Below are positions 18,500 to 26,954 of a stretch of 64,000 nt of DNA, one piece after another (position 1 is the stretch's first letter; every line of letters begins with the position of its first letter). Both the position numbers and the translations under genes were made by a program. Location of the stretch: positions 124,001 to 188,000 of the forward strand of contig JAKLIX010000001.1 of assembly GCA_022709385.1 (NCBI GenBank). Direction: 5' to 3'. The notes beneath the pieces are model-generated. The model saw only the letters and a list, made by a program, of their open reading frames with translations. It was not told the DNA's origin and made no database searches. The stretch is from Bacteroidota bacterium (GTDB lineage Bacteria; Bacteroidota; Bacteroidia; Bacteroidales; CAIXZF01).

Positions 18500-19825
18500 C
18501 TATTTGATCACCAGAAACTTTCTGTTCAATGAACCGTATCTGAACAGGTATATCCCTTCTTCCAGTGCTGTGATGTCGATCTCCATTGCTTCTTTGTCTC
18601 CCGGTAAAAACCGGATGCATTTTCCGCTGAGATCGTATATTTCAGGGTGACCTGCTTCAGATGCTGCATCCGGGCAGCGGATGTGAAGGGAGGTGGAGGC
18701 TGGATTGGGCCAAAGCTGTAATCGACTGTTCCCGTCCGGTTCCGGATAAATGCCGGTACTTGTCCCGAAGAGCGCCTGGTAATTGGCGGCATATTCCCAG
18801 GTCGTTCCACAGGCAGGAGTGGCATCCCAGTTGATGGACCAGGTCATCATCCCGGCCAGGTCGGGGTATCCTGTGGGACTGATCCTCTGGTATGTACCCG
18901 GATTTGGGCCCGTATTCATCAGGTAACGCACTGCGGCTGCTACGGTGGCGGTATCCGTGAATCCCCCGCCGGCGGCAGACGGACAGGCAGGCAGTCCGAC
19001 CGCCACCCTGGATGCGGGAAGCCCCTGAAAATAACCTCCTGACGTCTGAAATCCCTGTATCAGCATCTCGGTCATGGATACGATAAAGTCGGCGGTACCC
19101 TGGTTGTAAAGGTTGCCGTCCAGGGCCTGCATGCTGCCGCTGTTGTATAACTGCACATGGAGCACATCCAGGCTGTCGCGCAGGGCATCAATCAGGGGCA
19201 GGTAAGCACCCCAGATGCCCTGGAAGACAACAAAGCCTCCCTGCACATAAGCCGTTTCCGGAGCCATGCTGAGAAGCATCTTCTTTTGGTGCTGCTGATG
19301 ATAAAGCTGCATGATATCGCGGATGGCCTGGATCAGGTTCACAAGGGGGGGATCCACGGGCATGGCAATCGTAGAGCCGGCCGAAACACTCAGACTGCCG
19401 CCTTCCAGGTCAATGTCGATGCCGTCGAAACCATAGGTGTTGATTATATCCAGCATCCTTGCGGAAAAAGTGTCCCTGTCCGCTGCATTGTTCAGGATCA
19501 CAGGCGCAGTGGCCCCTCCGATACTGATCAGTACTTTTTTTCCCTGTGCCTGCTGTGCCTGAATCTGGGTGATAAAGGCGGCCTGGCTGATACCGTCGGG
19601 GATGAAAGTCATCTTGTGATTGCTTCCGGTTTCAGGAACGGCGAAAGCCACAGCCATCACATTGTAGCGCGAATCTACCTGGTCAAGTGGTATGTAAGGG
19701 GCATTGAAATCGTTCCAGTTATGCCAGTAGCCGGTAAGGGCAGGATGAGGGAACTGGGAAAACAGCCTTCCGGCTAACAGACACAACAGCAAGGTCAGAA
19801 AAGTGAAGGGATAAAGGTGTTTCAT
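18500..19825 (-). CDS. Secreted GH18 chitinase-like glycosidase, T9SS cargo
   Basis: I placed the start at ATG 19825 because MKHLYPFTFLTLLLCLLAGRLFSQ is a good signal peptide; a start nine codons earlier (19852) is open too. The domain is glycoside hydrolase family 18: GYWHNWNDF at the first strand, KVLISIGGATAP at the third, and the catalytic DGIDIDLEG (D-x-x-D-x-D-x-E) at the fourth, with MTWSINWD near the end of the barrel. Such enzymes cleave chitin or related beta-1,4-GlcNAc chains. The last 75 residues, from LQLWPNPASTSLHI, form a type A T9SS sorting domain. The gene converges with the beta-helix gene, the two stops being 23 bp apart. Confidence 0.88.
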   Translation of the reverse strand: MKHLYPFTFLTLLLCLLAGRLFSQFPHPALTGYWHNWNDFNAPYIPLDQVDSRYNVMAVAFAVPETGSNHKMTFIPDGISQAAFITQIQAQQAQGKKVLISIGGATAPVILNNAADRDTFSARMLDIINTYGFDGIDIDLEGGSLSVSAGSTIAMPVDPPLVNLIQAIRDIMQLYHQQHQKKMLLSMAPETAYVQGGFVVFQGIWGAYLPLIDALRDSLDVLHVQLYNSGSMQALDGNLYNQGTADFIVSMTEMLIQGFQTSGGYFQGLPASRVAVGLPACPSAAGGGFTDTATVAAAVRYLMNTGPNPGTYQRISPTGYPDLAGMMTWSINWDATPACGTTWEYAANYQALFGTSTGIYPEPDGNSRLQLWPNPASTSLHIRCPDAASEAGHPEIYDLSGKCIRFLPGDKEAMEIDITALEEGIYLFRYGSLNRKFLVIK

Positions 19826-19870
19826 GGCAGAAAAATAATCATTCTTTCTCAAAAAAGGTCCAGTTTGCGA

Positions 19871-19919
19871 AATATACCGACACGGAATGAGTTTGCGAGA
19901 ATATTACGATCCAGGGGTG
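19871..19919 (+). repeat. 49-bp direct repeat, left side of the AbiE-type module
   Basis: It begins AATATACCGACACGGAAT and matches 21445-21493 at 41 of 49 positions in the same orientation. The two copies bracket the toxin-antitoxin pair. The first bases resemble the end of the TATACCGA repeat family. Confidence 0.7.
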
Positions 19920-19930
19920 TATAATACTCA

Positions 19931-20728
19931 CTATTTCTGGAAATTAAAATTCTCAATATATGGTATAAAATTCTTGATTTTCTGAATATCCTTACTGTCA
20001 AAAAGCATATGCTCACAATCGTAAACTGTTCGGGTATTTAATCTCTTGTCATTCGCGGCTTTCAGCAATGATTCCTTAAGTTCTGACGGGTTATGTATAC
20101 GACATTTACTCACCAGATATTCGAAATTTGGTCTGGCGAAATTGATCAGATGCACCACATCGAAAAAATCCCTGTCCTTTTTTCTGTTTAAGGCAGCTGC
20201 AATTTTGGAAGAAAACAAAATGTCCAGAGGAACCGTCCTGACCGGACAAGTTATTCCAAAGCCATTCATGGTTTTTATTTCAGGCTGATATGTAAAATTG
20301 TGTGGCTCTGCTTCAATTTTAATGAAAAACCTGGCTTCTTTCTGCTGACTCATCCCCATATTATATTTCAATTCCGGGAAAACGAAAACCCTGCGAAAGG
20401 CCTTCAGTTCAACATTTCTCTTTTTGTCTTCAATGAAAACATCAATACCTGAAGCTTGTAAATCTTTCTCAACTTTGGTTGTCATTTCAAGAAATTCCGC
20501 TTTTATCAAATCAAAACAATCAAAATCAAGATCTTCTGAAAACCGTGTGAGGTTATAAAAAAATCGTAAGGCCGTCCCACCCAGGAAATCTATTTTTCCT
20601 GCAAACCTTCCCGTAAATAATGATTGTAACATATGGTGGTGGAAATATTCTTTCACCATCTGATCGTAAAATTCGGGCTTTCGAATATCCTGGGGATATT
20701 GTCTTATGATCTCCTGTAAGCTAATCAT
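19931..20728 (-). CDS. AbiEii-type nucleotidyltransferase toxin
   Basis: The 265-residue protein carries the nucleotidyltransferase signature LGGTALRFFY followed by RFSEDLDFD, the G-S/G-T...D-x-D active-site pattern of the AbiEii/DUF1814 family. Such toxins of type IV abortive-infection systems transfer nucleotides to tRNA or other RNA and block growth when phage infects. A lysine-rich C-terminal half (ALNRKKDRDFFDVVHLI) is also typical. It is translated after its antitoxin, with a 4-bp overlap. The whole pair is bracketed by 49-bp direct repeats, so it looks like an acquired cassette. Confidence 0.88.
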   Translation of the reverse strand: MISLQEIIRQYPQDIRKPEFYDQMVKEYFHHHMLQSLFTGRFAGKIDFLGGTALRFFYNLTRFSEDLDFDCFDLIKAEFLEMTTKVEKDLQASGIDVFIEDKKRNVELKAFRRVFVFPELKYNMGMSQQKEARFFIKIEAEPHNFTYQPEIKTMNGFGITCPVRTVPLDILFSSKIAAALNRKKDRDFFDVVHLINFARPNFEYLVSKCRIHNPSELKESLLKAANDKRLNTRTVYDCEHMLFDSKDIQKIKNFIPYIENFNFQK

Positions 20729-21357
20729 AGGCTGTGGATTTTCTTTAACAGGTTAACCCTTTTAATCAGGGTCTTTGTATTGAATTTCCCCAGGTAGGTA
20801 TTCAGTTTTTCCCAATTCACTTCGGTTTCAAGTACGAGTTCATTAAAGCGCAGTTCTGAAATATCCTGTTCCGTTTTGTAGAAATCATAAAGATACAACA
20901 GGTCAAGTATGGCTTTTTCCCTGTCGGCGATCAGGAAATTTCTCTTTAAGCCGTTAACTGTCATCTCCTTTAATTCATATCCAAAATAAACCTTTGAACT
21001 GATAGAATGGTACCTGTAGATTCTTTTGCCTATTTCAAAGGCAACTGTTTTTCTGGTCGTAACAGATACAGAATCCACGATATGTTCAGGGATAATACCA
21101 TAAAACATCAGGGCTTCCTGATGACTGATATAGGAAGGAGAGTAAATATTATTTGCTATCAGGAATTGATGGTCTGCAACTGTCAGAAATTCTTTGAAAC
21201 AGTACCACTTGTTTCTAAGTTTATGAATATATCCTGCCTTCTGCCAGTTCAGGAGGTTGTCGGTGTTGAAAGCAGGATAAACCAAACGAATATGATCAAT
21301 AGAAAACAGTCCCTGCTGAAAAAATGTTTCTTTAAAATGGATAAAGCTTAGGTTCAT
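20725..21357 (-). CDS. AbiEi-like winged-helix antitoxin
   Basis: The 210-residue protein precedes and overlaps the nucleotidyltransferase gene by 4 bp. Its N-terminal half has a winged-helix pattern (FSIDHIRLVYPAFNTDNLLNWQKAGYIHKLRNKWY), followed by the AbiEi-type block SYISHQEALMFYGIIPEHI and FLIADREKAILDLLYL. In AbiE systems this partner represses the operon by DNA binding and counteracts the toxin. ATG 21357 was chosen because the TAnnTTTG element at 21376-21383 overlaps the longer TTG start at 21378. Confidence 0.85.
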   Translation of the reverse strand: MNLSFIHFKETFFQQGLFSIDHIRLVYPAFNTDNLLNWQKAGYIHKLRNKWYCFKEFLTVADHQFLIANNIYSPSYISHQEALMFYGIIPEHIVDSVSVTTRKTVAFEIGKRIYRYHSISSKVYFGYELKEMTVNGLKRNFLIADREKAILDLLYLYDFYKTEQDISELRFNELVLETEVNWEKLNTYLGKFNTKTLIKRVNLLKKIHSL

Positions 21358-21375
21358 TGCATTTCTATTTCTCCG

Positions 21376-21383
21376 CAAATATA
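21376..21383 (-). promoter_or_regulatory. -7 element of the AbiE-type operon
   Basis: The minus strand reads TATATTTG. Transcription would start about 12 nt before ATG 21357, which rules out the upstream TTG as start. Confidence 0.6.
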
Positions 21384-21444
21384 CGGATAAAAGGAAACAA
21401 AGTTACATTAATGGCTGCGGAGTCAATCATGGTACTCATACCTT

Positions 21445-21493
21445 AATATACCGACACGGAATAGGTTTTCGAAAAATTTGCGATCCACGGGTG
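21445..21493 (+). repeat. 49-bp direct repeat, right side of the AbiE-type module
   Basis: Starts AATATACCGACACGGAAT, with CGATCCACGGGTG at the end; 41 of 49 positions equal the copy at 19871-19919. Confidence 0.7.
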
Positions 21494-21688
21494 GAAGGCA
21501 TGACTCCATCAATCCTTTTCTGGAAAAGTAATGTGACTTTCCGTATCCTTAAAGTATTGTTAATTTCCGATGATTCCCCAACCCATGGTCAGCAGATATT
21601 GTTAAAGATTTGCTGCTTCATGCCGGAATGCCTCTCATCATAAGGATACCCGGGGCAGTGTAATTAATCACTTAAAACTTTTAACATC

Positions 21689-22639
21689 ATGCAAAACAAG
21701 AAAATAATAGCGGTTTTCGGAGCCACCGGGGCACAGGGTGGCAGTCTGGCCAGAGCGATCCTGAATGACAGGGAAAGCGAATTTTCGGTGCGTGCCATCA
21801 CCCGCAATGTAAATTCTGAGAAAGCCAGATTCCTGGCCGACCTCGGAGCTGAAGTGGTGACCGCCGACCTTGATGATCCCGCGAGCGTGCGTGCTGCGCT
21901 GCAGGGTGCTTACGGCGCTTTTTGCGTCACTTTCTTCTGGGAACACTTTTCCCCGGAAAAAGAACAGGCTCATGCACATACCATGGCTGAGGCGGCCAGG
22001 ACTGCCGGGCTGCACCATGTGATCTGGTCCTCGCTGGAAGATACCCGGAAGTGGGTTCCGCTTGACGACAACCGTATGCCTACCCTCATGGGTCAATACA
22101 AAGTGCCTCATTTCGATTCCAAAGGGGAAGCCAATCGTTTTTTCACCGATGCTGACCTGCCGGTTACCATCCTGAACACTTCCTTTTACTGGGATAATCT
22201 GATCTTTTTCGGATTGGGCCCCAAGAAAGGGGAAGACGGGATCCTCACCTTCGCCCTTCCCATGGGTGACAGGAAATTACCCGGCATCGCCGCAGAGGAT
22301 ATCGGAAAGTGTGCATACCAGATCTTCCGCAATGGAAATGACTATATCAGGAAGACTGTGTGGATTGCAGGTGAACACCTTAGCGGACAACAGATGGCAG
22401 AAACCATGGGCAGGGCTTTCGGACAGGAGGTCCGGTACCAGAGCATCCCTTTCGACCTGTACCGTTCGTTTGGATTTCCCGGTGCCGAAGACATGGGGAA
22501 TATGTTCCAGTTCAAACATGATTTCGAGGCTGATTTTTGTGGGGCCCGGAATATCGAAGCTACGCGGAAACTGAATCCTGAGCTGCAGGATTTCAATACC
22601 TGGCTCGAGAAACACAGGGAGCTTATTCCGCTTCAATGA
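21689..22639 (+). CDS. NmrA-like NAD(P)-binding Rossmann-fold protein
   Basis: The 316-residue cytoplasmic protein opens with IIAVFGATGAQGGSLARAI, the GxxGxxG dinucleotide-binding motif of NmrA-like atypical short-chain dehydrogenases. The rest follows that family: VRAITRNV, EVVTADLDDPAS, HVIWSSLED and the FYWDNLIFFG substrate-side region. Members act either as redox sensors that bind NAD(P) or as reductases; the catalytic YxxxK is not obvious here (the region reads MGQYKVPHFDSKGE). It is a single plus-strand gene after the AbiE-type module. Confidence 0.88.
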   Translation: MQNKKIIAVFGATGAQGGSLARAILNDRESEFSVRAITRNVNSEKARFLADLGAEVVTADLDDPASVRAALQGAYGAFCVTFFWEHFSPEKEQAHAHTMAEAARTAGLHHVIWSSLEDTRKWVPLDDNRMPTLMGQYKVPHFDSKGEANRFFTDADLPVTILNTSFYWDNLIFFGLGPKKGEDGILTFALPMGDRKLPGIAAEDIGKCAYQIFRNGNDYIRKTVWIAGEHLSGQQMAETMGRAFGQEVRYQSIPFDLYRSFGFPGAEDMGNMFQFKHDFEADFCGARNIEATRKLNPELQDFNTWLEKHRELIPLQ

Positions 22640-22811
22640 TCAGTGTTTTATGAAGAAGGCCGGCTTGCCCTTCGTTCCCATGAATCCGTAGCGGGATATT
22701 TGCACATCACCCCAGGCTCAGGACGAAAGACCTGATTTTCTGCTGCGGGGTTTAAGCGTTTTTACGCAACCTTGACAGGTTTTCGTATATTTAGGCAAAA
22801 AATACCTTGGT

Positions 22812-24365
22812 ATGAAAACCATTCTTTCGTTGATCATCCTGATCCTGACAGCGCATGTCGATACGATTGCACAGTTCTCCACCGGCTTTAAGAGTCCGGT
22901 GGGTTTTTCGGCACCCAACGGCTGGACCAATCCGGCCCTTGCTTTCCACAGCGATGACCAGTGGACCACCGCTCCCCACCAGTCGGGTTGCAACTGCCCC
23001 TTTGTGTACCTTTCGTGGAACAATGGTCAGAACTACACCCCTTCCCAGTTGTTCGGCCCTTTTGGCACTGCCGACGGCATACAGCTTAGGGGCGGCTCGG
23101 CCGATACCTGGGGTCACAACTGGACCGCGGCAGAGCTTTCGGATGCCGCCTTCCTTCTGCGGCTTACGAATTCCAGCACCCTGATCCAGCAGGCTTATAA
23201 ATTCAGCATGGGGGTTCCTGCCGGTGCGGTGATCAACGGGATTGAAGTACGGCTGGAAGGGCACGGGGATGCGAACCACAGCAACGACTACGTGGACCAC
23301 ATCGAGGTGAACGTGCATTACAGCCTCCTGACCCTGGTGGATGTGTTTGTGGAGTCCGTACCTCCGGGGGTCACCGTCAGCATCATGCCCCCGGCCAACG
23401 GGGCTACGTCACTTGTCACCCCGGGTGTTTTCCAGTGTGCTTCCGGCCCCCCCTACGCATTGACAGCCCCCCTTTACCTGAACAGCCCGGAATGCAAACA
23501 ATTTGACAAATGGCTGAAAAACGGGACTGTCTTTGCCAGCACACCCATGACCACCATCACACCCTTGCCCGGGGATACCATGACGGCCGTGTATACAGAT
23601 ATGGTTCCCCCGGTAGTTGTCACCAATCCCTCAGGCTTGCTCAACCTGTGCCAGGGAAGCAGCACCGACATCTGCGTTCAGCCGGCGAATAACCTGACAT
23701 ATCAGTGGCTGCAGAACGGGATTCCCATACCCAATGCCACACAGCCCTGTTACACTGTAAATCAGGGCGGGAACTACGCTGTGGTCGTGACCCTTCTCAA
23801 CTGTGTTTCCGACACCTCTCTTCCGGTGTTTGTCAACGTGCTGCCACCGCTAAACATCAGCCTGAGCCTGCCGCAGGCCTATTGTGCCAACTGGGGGCCC
23901 CAGCCCCTCAGCGGGGGGAACCCCCAGGGAGGGACCTATGCAGGACCGGGGGTCGGCGGGGTACACCCTAATTATTTTGTGAATCCGTCTGGCCTGTCGA
24001 TAGGCAACTATGCAATATCATACACGCTTATAGACTCCAATGGCTGTATGGCCACCGCCTCCGCGAATATGGCTGTGGTACCTTGTCCCGGGATTGCTGA
24101 AAGCCCGGGTGACGGCGGCCCCATCTTTCTCTGGCCCAACCCCGGCAACGGAATACTCAACATCCGATACTCCGGAGATTTCACCGGCAATGTCACGTAT
24201 GAACTGACAGACCTCTATGGCCGGGTGGCCTCAAGGGGCATGGTTTCCATAAACAGTTCAGGGACTGTTTTAGAAATTTCCTTCCTGCCTTCCGGAATGT
24301 ATTTTCTTCAGCTGATCATGCCGGAAGGAATCGTCTGCAGAAAAATCATCATCAGGAGGGATTGA
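22812..24365 (+). CDS. Secreted T9SS cargo protein with beta-sandwich domains
   Basis: The 517-residue protein has a signal peptide (MKTILSLIILILTAHVDTIAQ). Residues 22-175 form a domain with FSAPNGWTNPALAF and INGIEVRLEGHGD, likely a jelly-roll sandwich of unknown role. An Ig-like domain (CQGSSTDICVQPANNLTYQWLQNG) and a SPRT-like repeat (GGNPQGGTYAGPGVGG) follow. The last 80 residues from FLWPNPGNGILNI form a type A T9SS sorting domain. No catalytic motif is seen. The protein is proline- and cysteine-rich compared with its neighbours. Confidence 0.8.
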   Translation: MKTILSLIILILTAHVDTIAQFSTGFKSPVGFSAPNGWTNPALAFHSDDQWTTAPHQSGCNCPFVYLSWNNGQNYTPSQLFGPFGTADGIQLRGGSADTWGHNWTAAELSDAAFLLRLTNSSTLIQQAYKFSMGVPAGAVINGIEVRLEGHGDANHSNDYVDHIEVNVHYSLLTLVDVFVESVPPGVTVSIMPPANGATSLVTPGVFQCASGPPYALTAPLYLNSPECKQFDKWLKNGTVFASTPMTTITPLPGDTMTAVYTDMVPPVVVTNPSGLLNLCQGSSTDICVQPANNLTYQWLQNGIPIPNATQPCYTVNQGGNYAVVVTLLNCVSDTSLPVFVNVLPPLNISLSLPQAYCANWGPQPLSGGNPQGGTYAGPGVGGVHPNYFVNPSGLSIGNYAISYTLIDSNGCMATASANMAVVPCPGIAESPGDGGPIFLWPNPGNGILNIRYSGDFTGNVTYELTDLYGRVASRGMVSINSSGTVLEISFLPSGMYFLQLIMPEGIVCRKIIIRRD

Positions 24366-24412
24366 CCAAATCTCCTCCACGGTATGGGTTTGCAAAAGCA
24401 CTCAGGAATAAG

Positions 24413-24466
24413 GATACCGAAAGTACATGTGAATGCAAAAAGAGTATGTCCAGGCGTATCGGTATA
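24413..24466 (-). repeat. TATACCGA intergenic repeat, copy D (inverted)
   Basis: This copy reads ATACCGAAAGTAC ... TCGGTATA and matches the reverse complement of copy C, with GAATGCAAAAAGAGTATGTC in its centre. Confidence 0.7.
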
Positions 24467-24523
24467 GCTGGATCTAAACGAACATTGTTTTGCACTTTTT
24501 ATTAAGACTCCTTATATATTTAC

Positions 24524-24531
24524 TAAATTTG
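24524..24531 (+). promoter_or_regulatory. -7 element upstream of the zinc-ribbon-like gene
   Basis: TAAATTTG matches TAnnTTTG, 20 bp before the ATG at 24551. Confidence 0.5.
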
Positions 24532-24550
24532 TCGTTAATACTGCTTGTGC

Positions 24551-25153
24551 ATGTACATTACCAACATGTCCCACTTCCTGGATGATGAGGGTAAAACACC
24601 CAGAAATGCACCCAAAGAAGCCAGAGAACTCGCCGGTTTTTTATTATTGGTGATAGATAGTTACACCCGGAAATATTCCGGGGACAAGCAGGAGATTCGC
24701 TGTTTTACTAAGAATTGTCGTGGTGTCATTAATGTGGGAAGATCAATTCTTTATGATGAAATCCACTGGAACTGTCCTGAATGTAATGTCTGCGGTAAAA
24801 TATCAGAATGGCGGGGAACAGCAGGTGAAAATTCAGGAACCCCACCCATTGAAAGTGCAGAAAATGTGAAGAATGCATTCACATGGATCCATAAGTTAAC
24901 TGAAGAACTTGAGTTTCCCATTTCGGTTATCCCTGTAGGTTTGATTGCACCTGAAGAGTCAAAATCAGAAAACTGGGTTATAACCCGCATAACTGATTAT
25001 GTCGAAATTTATGGTCTGATCGTTGAAATAGAGGATGGTAAGGGTATTTATCAGTTTCCAATAGCCGAATTGTCTATAAAAGATGAGCAATCTATGAACT
25101 ATAAGTTGGTTGAAGAATTCCTGGATTTTTGGTTCACAATGAATGATCAATAG
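24551..25153 (+). CDS. Unknown cytoplasmic protein with zinc-ribbon-like cysteines
   Basis: The product is about 200 residues without a signal peptide. Residues 50-90 contain CFTKNCRG and, about 23 residues on, WNCPECNVCGK, a cysteine set that could bind one zinc ion. The second half is acidic, with no known motif. The start at ATG 24551 is favoured by the -7 element just upstream; ATG 24566 is an alternative. The following T9SS cargo gene begins 27 bp later, so the two may share a transcript, yet I see no functional link. I do not recognise the family. Confidence 0.65.
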   Translation: MYITNMSHFLDDEGKTPRNAPKEARELAGFLLLVIDSYTRKYSGDKQEIRCFTKNCRGVINVGRSILYDEIHWNCPECNVCGKISEWRGTAGENSGTPPIESAENVKNAFTWIHKLTEELEFPISVIPVGLIAPEESKSENWVITRITDYVEIYGLIVEIEDGKGIYQFPIAELSIKDEQSMNYKLVEEFLDFWFTMNDQ

Positions 25154-25179
25154 TAATATATAACTTAAAGGGAAAGATT

Positions 25180-26862
25180 ATGAGCTTAATAATGAAGTCG
25201 TTTACTTTAGCCTTAGCCTTACATTTTGGTGCCGGATATGCACAAAATCTAAGCTGGCAATGGGCCAAAATGGCAGGTGGAATCTATTTTGATGAGGTTT
25301 TATCTGTTGCATGTGACAAGGTTGAAGATGTTTACATAACAGGTACTACTTCAAGTCCTTTACTTAGTATTGATACTTTTAATCTGATCAATGCAGATTC
25401 CGGGATTTACGATGTGTTTATTGCCAGGTTGGATGCCACGGGGAACATAATCTGGGCAATTAGGGCAGGAGGGAAAGGATCTGATGAGGGAAGCGCTGTT
25501 TGTGTAAGTGAATCGAGAGACATATACGTTGCCGGATATTTTCAGAGCGACAGCATTGTTTTCGGCTCCAATACCCTTTATAATAACAATCCTTCGAAAC
25601 GCCAATTGTTTGTCGTTAAATATGATGTTGACGGAAATGCAATCTGGGCAAGATCCAATAACGGAAGCAACGGCCATAATGAATTGCTTTCCCTGACCGT
25701 TGATCCGGAAGGTTTTATTTATTGTACGGGATACTTTGAGGGCTCTGACTTCATTCTGGGTTCCGATACACTAAATAACACTTCATTGACAGAGCGTGAT
25801 TTCCTTGTATTAAAAATGGACAGCCTTGGCAATGTGATTTGGGTGCGGTCGGCGCAGGGAGCCACACGTGACTTCGGATCTGCGATCGCTGTCGATGTTT
25901 CCGGGAATGTATTTGCCGCCGGAGGCTTCAACAGTCCTTCACTTACCTTCGATACTATCGTTGTCAACAGAATCGGACTCTTTGATATTTTTATTGTGAA
26001 ATACGACAGTGTTGGAAATGTACTTTGGGTCAGATCCACAGGAGGAAGCCTCAACGAAACCTTGAATTCAATTTGCTTAGATGACGCCGGAAATGCATAT
26101 ATAGCAGGGGAGTTTGCAAGCAACCAGATAACTTTCGGACCTTTTACCCTTACCAATTCCGGTTCCGACGATTGCTATTTTCTAATGAAATACGATACGG
26201 ACGGTATCGAACAATGGGCAGTTCAGGCATCCCTAGCCTCCCGTTCAAGTGTCCTTTCCATTTCATCCGACCCTTTCAGTGGTATCTATGCCACCGGAAC
26301 TTTCATGGGCTCTATCGCTTTTGGACCCAATATACTGACCAACACCACCAATAAATACCAAATTTTTATTTCAAGGTTTGACAAGTCCAACGGCAATGCG
26401 ATGTGGGGGATTTCAATGATTCCCGGTAGCGTTCCCGGCCATGACATTGGCACTGCCATTGCCACTAACAACGAGGGTTATGCATTTGCCGGGGGGGTGT
26501 TCAGAAGTTCGAGCCTTACCCTTGGTTCCACAACCTTGATCAATACCGTAGGCGGGAATACAGATGCTTTCATCGCCAAACTGGATGGCAATGTTGGTTT
26601 CGATATCCGTGACGATGAAGGAGGTTGTATCGTCTATCCCAATCCGGTCACCGATATGGCATACCTCAGTCTGGAAATGGACTTATCCGGCGCCGTAGTG
26701 CAGGTACTGAACTGTTTCGGACAAACCGTGAAGTTCTTCCAGCCCGGCCAGGGAAACACAACTGTTTTCTCTCTTGCTGGTCTCGACAATGGAATGTACT
26801 TCATACGGGTTGTTAAAGGCCGTCAGGTGTCAGCGAACTGTAAAGTGATCCTCAGTAACTGA
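25180..26862 (+). CDS. Secreted SBBP-repeat beta-propeller protein, T9SS cargo
   Basis: The 560-residue protein has a signal peptide after a second Met (MKSFTLALALHFGAGYAQ). Residues 25-460 are seven to eight repeats of the SBBP type, each with a core like FIARLDATGNIIWAIRAGG followed by GNVYVAG-like strands, which predicts a seven-bladed beta-propeller. The last 75 residues, from CIVYPNPVTDMAYLSL to CKVILSN, are a type A T9SS sorting domain. Such proteins are surface or secreted and usually bind ligands; no enzyme motif is seen. The AT-richer base use resembles that of the preceding gene and differs somewhat from the giant genes downstream. Confidence 0.87.
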   Translation: MSLIMKSFTLALALHFGAGYAQNLSWQWAKMAGGIYFDEVLSVACDKVEDVYITGTTSSPLLSIDTFNLINADSGIYDVFIARLDATGNIIWAIRAGGKGSDEGSAVCVSESRDIYVAGYFQSDSIVFGSNTLYNNNPSKRQLFVVKYDVDGNAIWARSNNGSNGHNELLSLTVDPEGFIYCTGYFEGSDFILGSDTLNNTSLTERDFLVLKMDSLGNVIWVRSAQGATRDFGSAIAVDVSGNVFAAGGFNSPSLTFDTIVVNRIGLFDIFIVKYDSVGNVLWVRSTGGSLNETLNSICLDDAGNAYIAGEFASNQITFGPFTLTNSGSDDCYFLMKYDTDGIEQWAVQASLASRSSVLSISSDPFSGIYATGTFMGSIAFGPNILTNTTNKYQIFISRFDKSNGNAMWGISMIPGSVPGHDIGTAIATNNEGYAFAGGVFRSSSLTLGSTTLINTVGGNTDAFIAKLDGNVGFDIRDDEGGCIVYPNPVTDMAYLSLEMDLSGAVVQVLNCFGQTVKFFQPGQGNTTVFSLAGLDNGMYFIRVVKGRQVSANCKVILSN

Positions 26863-26954
26863 CATTTCAGGTTTCTGAAGCCTGTCCAGGCAAGCATCTG
26901 GCATGTTTGTGGCACACATTGCAGGAGTATATATGTAATTGGGAATGATTAGGC

